In this document: in pieces, positions 63,684-64,000 of the stretch
Position numbering within the stretch: the first letter of the stretch is position 1
Layout: the number at the start of each line of letters is the position of its first letter
NCBI GenBank assembly: GCA_965240325.2
Contig: OZ251255.1
Coordinates: forward strand, 248,001-312,000
DNA from: Rebecca billardiae RCC1528
Lineage: Eukaryota; Haptophyta
Direction of reading: 5' to 3'
DNA length: 64,000 bases
Notes under the pieces: generated by a model
Seen by the model: the letters and a program-made list of their open reading frames with translations, nothing else
What the model was told of the DNA's origin: nothing
The model's database searches: none
Position numbers and translations under genes: made by a program

Positions 63684-64000
63684 GCACTCGTGCGTCGCGG
63701 TTCCTCGACTTGCTTGGGGAGCGGATGGTCGTAGAAAAGCGTCAACAAATAGGTGAGAATCGCAACGACATCCCTATGGCGCGCGCTCAAAAAGGTAACG
63801 ACATGCGTTCTCGAATCCCGCGGCGCGCGTAATCAAAAAACGTTTGAGGCCCCATTCTTCGTATTCCTACTCAGGTATTACTTGGGACAGCAGTACGTCA
63901 CACACAATTAAGGTGGCACCTCTGGAAAACAGACGGCGGGAGGCAAGCTGATGGCGAAGAAACAGCCCCGGCGTCGCGTTCGCTCGAGGCTCGGAGGCCC

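Larger units (their letters stand above)
61218..64000. other. Repeat debris to the right edge
   Basis: No intact gene recognised. Contents: an interrupted coding-repeat copy (61367-61642), an AT-rich ATTCAATG patch (62270-62345) like that flanking Copia element 2, a 30-bp tandem repeat (62511-62600), a GC-rich part with internal repeats (62.9-63.2 kb), and a possible broken coding fragment (63.34-63.68 kb). The window may cut a further gene or element at the right end. Confidence 0.6.

Overview
This window looks like nuclear DNA of a very GC-rich, intron-bearing unicellular alga with a secondary plastid. A haptophyte fits best, but a stramenopile or other complex alga cannot be excluded from sequence alone. 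Supporting signs are spliced genes with 26 inferred introns (all start GTG[C/T]G and end CAG), a plastid rubredoxin whose presequence starts with an ER-type signal peptide, Ty1/copia retrotransposons, and telomere-like TTAGGG repeats inside genes. No bacterial operons, CRISPR arrays or rRNA/tRNA genes were seen.

Layout. 1-13,058 is repeat-rich and gene-poor: a TIR element (248-2221), a TA array, and a full Copia element (2606-10008, apparently identical 722-bp LTRs, 5-bp target duplication) that may be nested in an older hAT-like element (2371-11495). 13,059-54,362 is the gene-dense core with fifteen cellular genes: an F-box/beta-helix protein, a WS/DGAT-like acyltransferase, a membrane rubredoxin, an HpcH/HpaI aldolase, a HAT/TPR protein, a CREST-type 7-TM protein, a plastid membrane protein of unknown function, an unknown secreted protein, a phospholipase-B-like GDSL protein, malate dehydrogenase with a novel N-terminus, a hemerythrin-like protein, an F-box/RCC1 protein, a MUN-domain protein, a glutathione S-transferase and a copper monooxygenase. 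Gene-free islands at 15.9-17.7, 22.9-24.8, 31.5-32.35 and 41.9-44.0 kb hold repeats, including a fold-back TIR element (42699-43600) sitting in TA arrays. 54,464-61,217 is a second, minus-strand Copia element with one uninterrupted 1918-codon gag-pol ORF. 61.2-64 kb is repeat debris.

How the genes relate. They are not a single pathway. Plastid function is represented by the rubredoxin (photosystem II assembly type), the HAT/TPR protein (Mbb1-like RNA maturation) and the putative plastid membrane protein. Lipid metabolism is represented by the WS/DGAT-like and PLB-like genes and perhaps the CREST protein. Three close head-to-head pairs (rubredoxin/aldolase, HAT-TPR/CREST, PLB-like/MDH) suggest shared bidirectional promoters.

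The most unusual signals are: the near-invariant GTGCG donor; a canonical CCCAAAC -1 frameshift heptamer just before the gag-protease stop of the first Copia element; an 80-bp LTR+PBS tandem duplication in the second Copia element that appears to have created its gag start codon; a predicted membrane segment inside that polyprotein; a 26-bp perfect inverted copy of an exon inside a downstream intron of the same gene; and telomere-like repeats at or near splice acceptors. All exon joins are inferred from reading frame and protein similarity, without transcripts.
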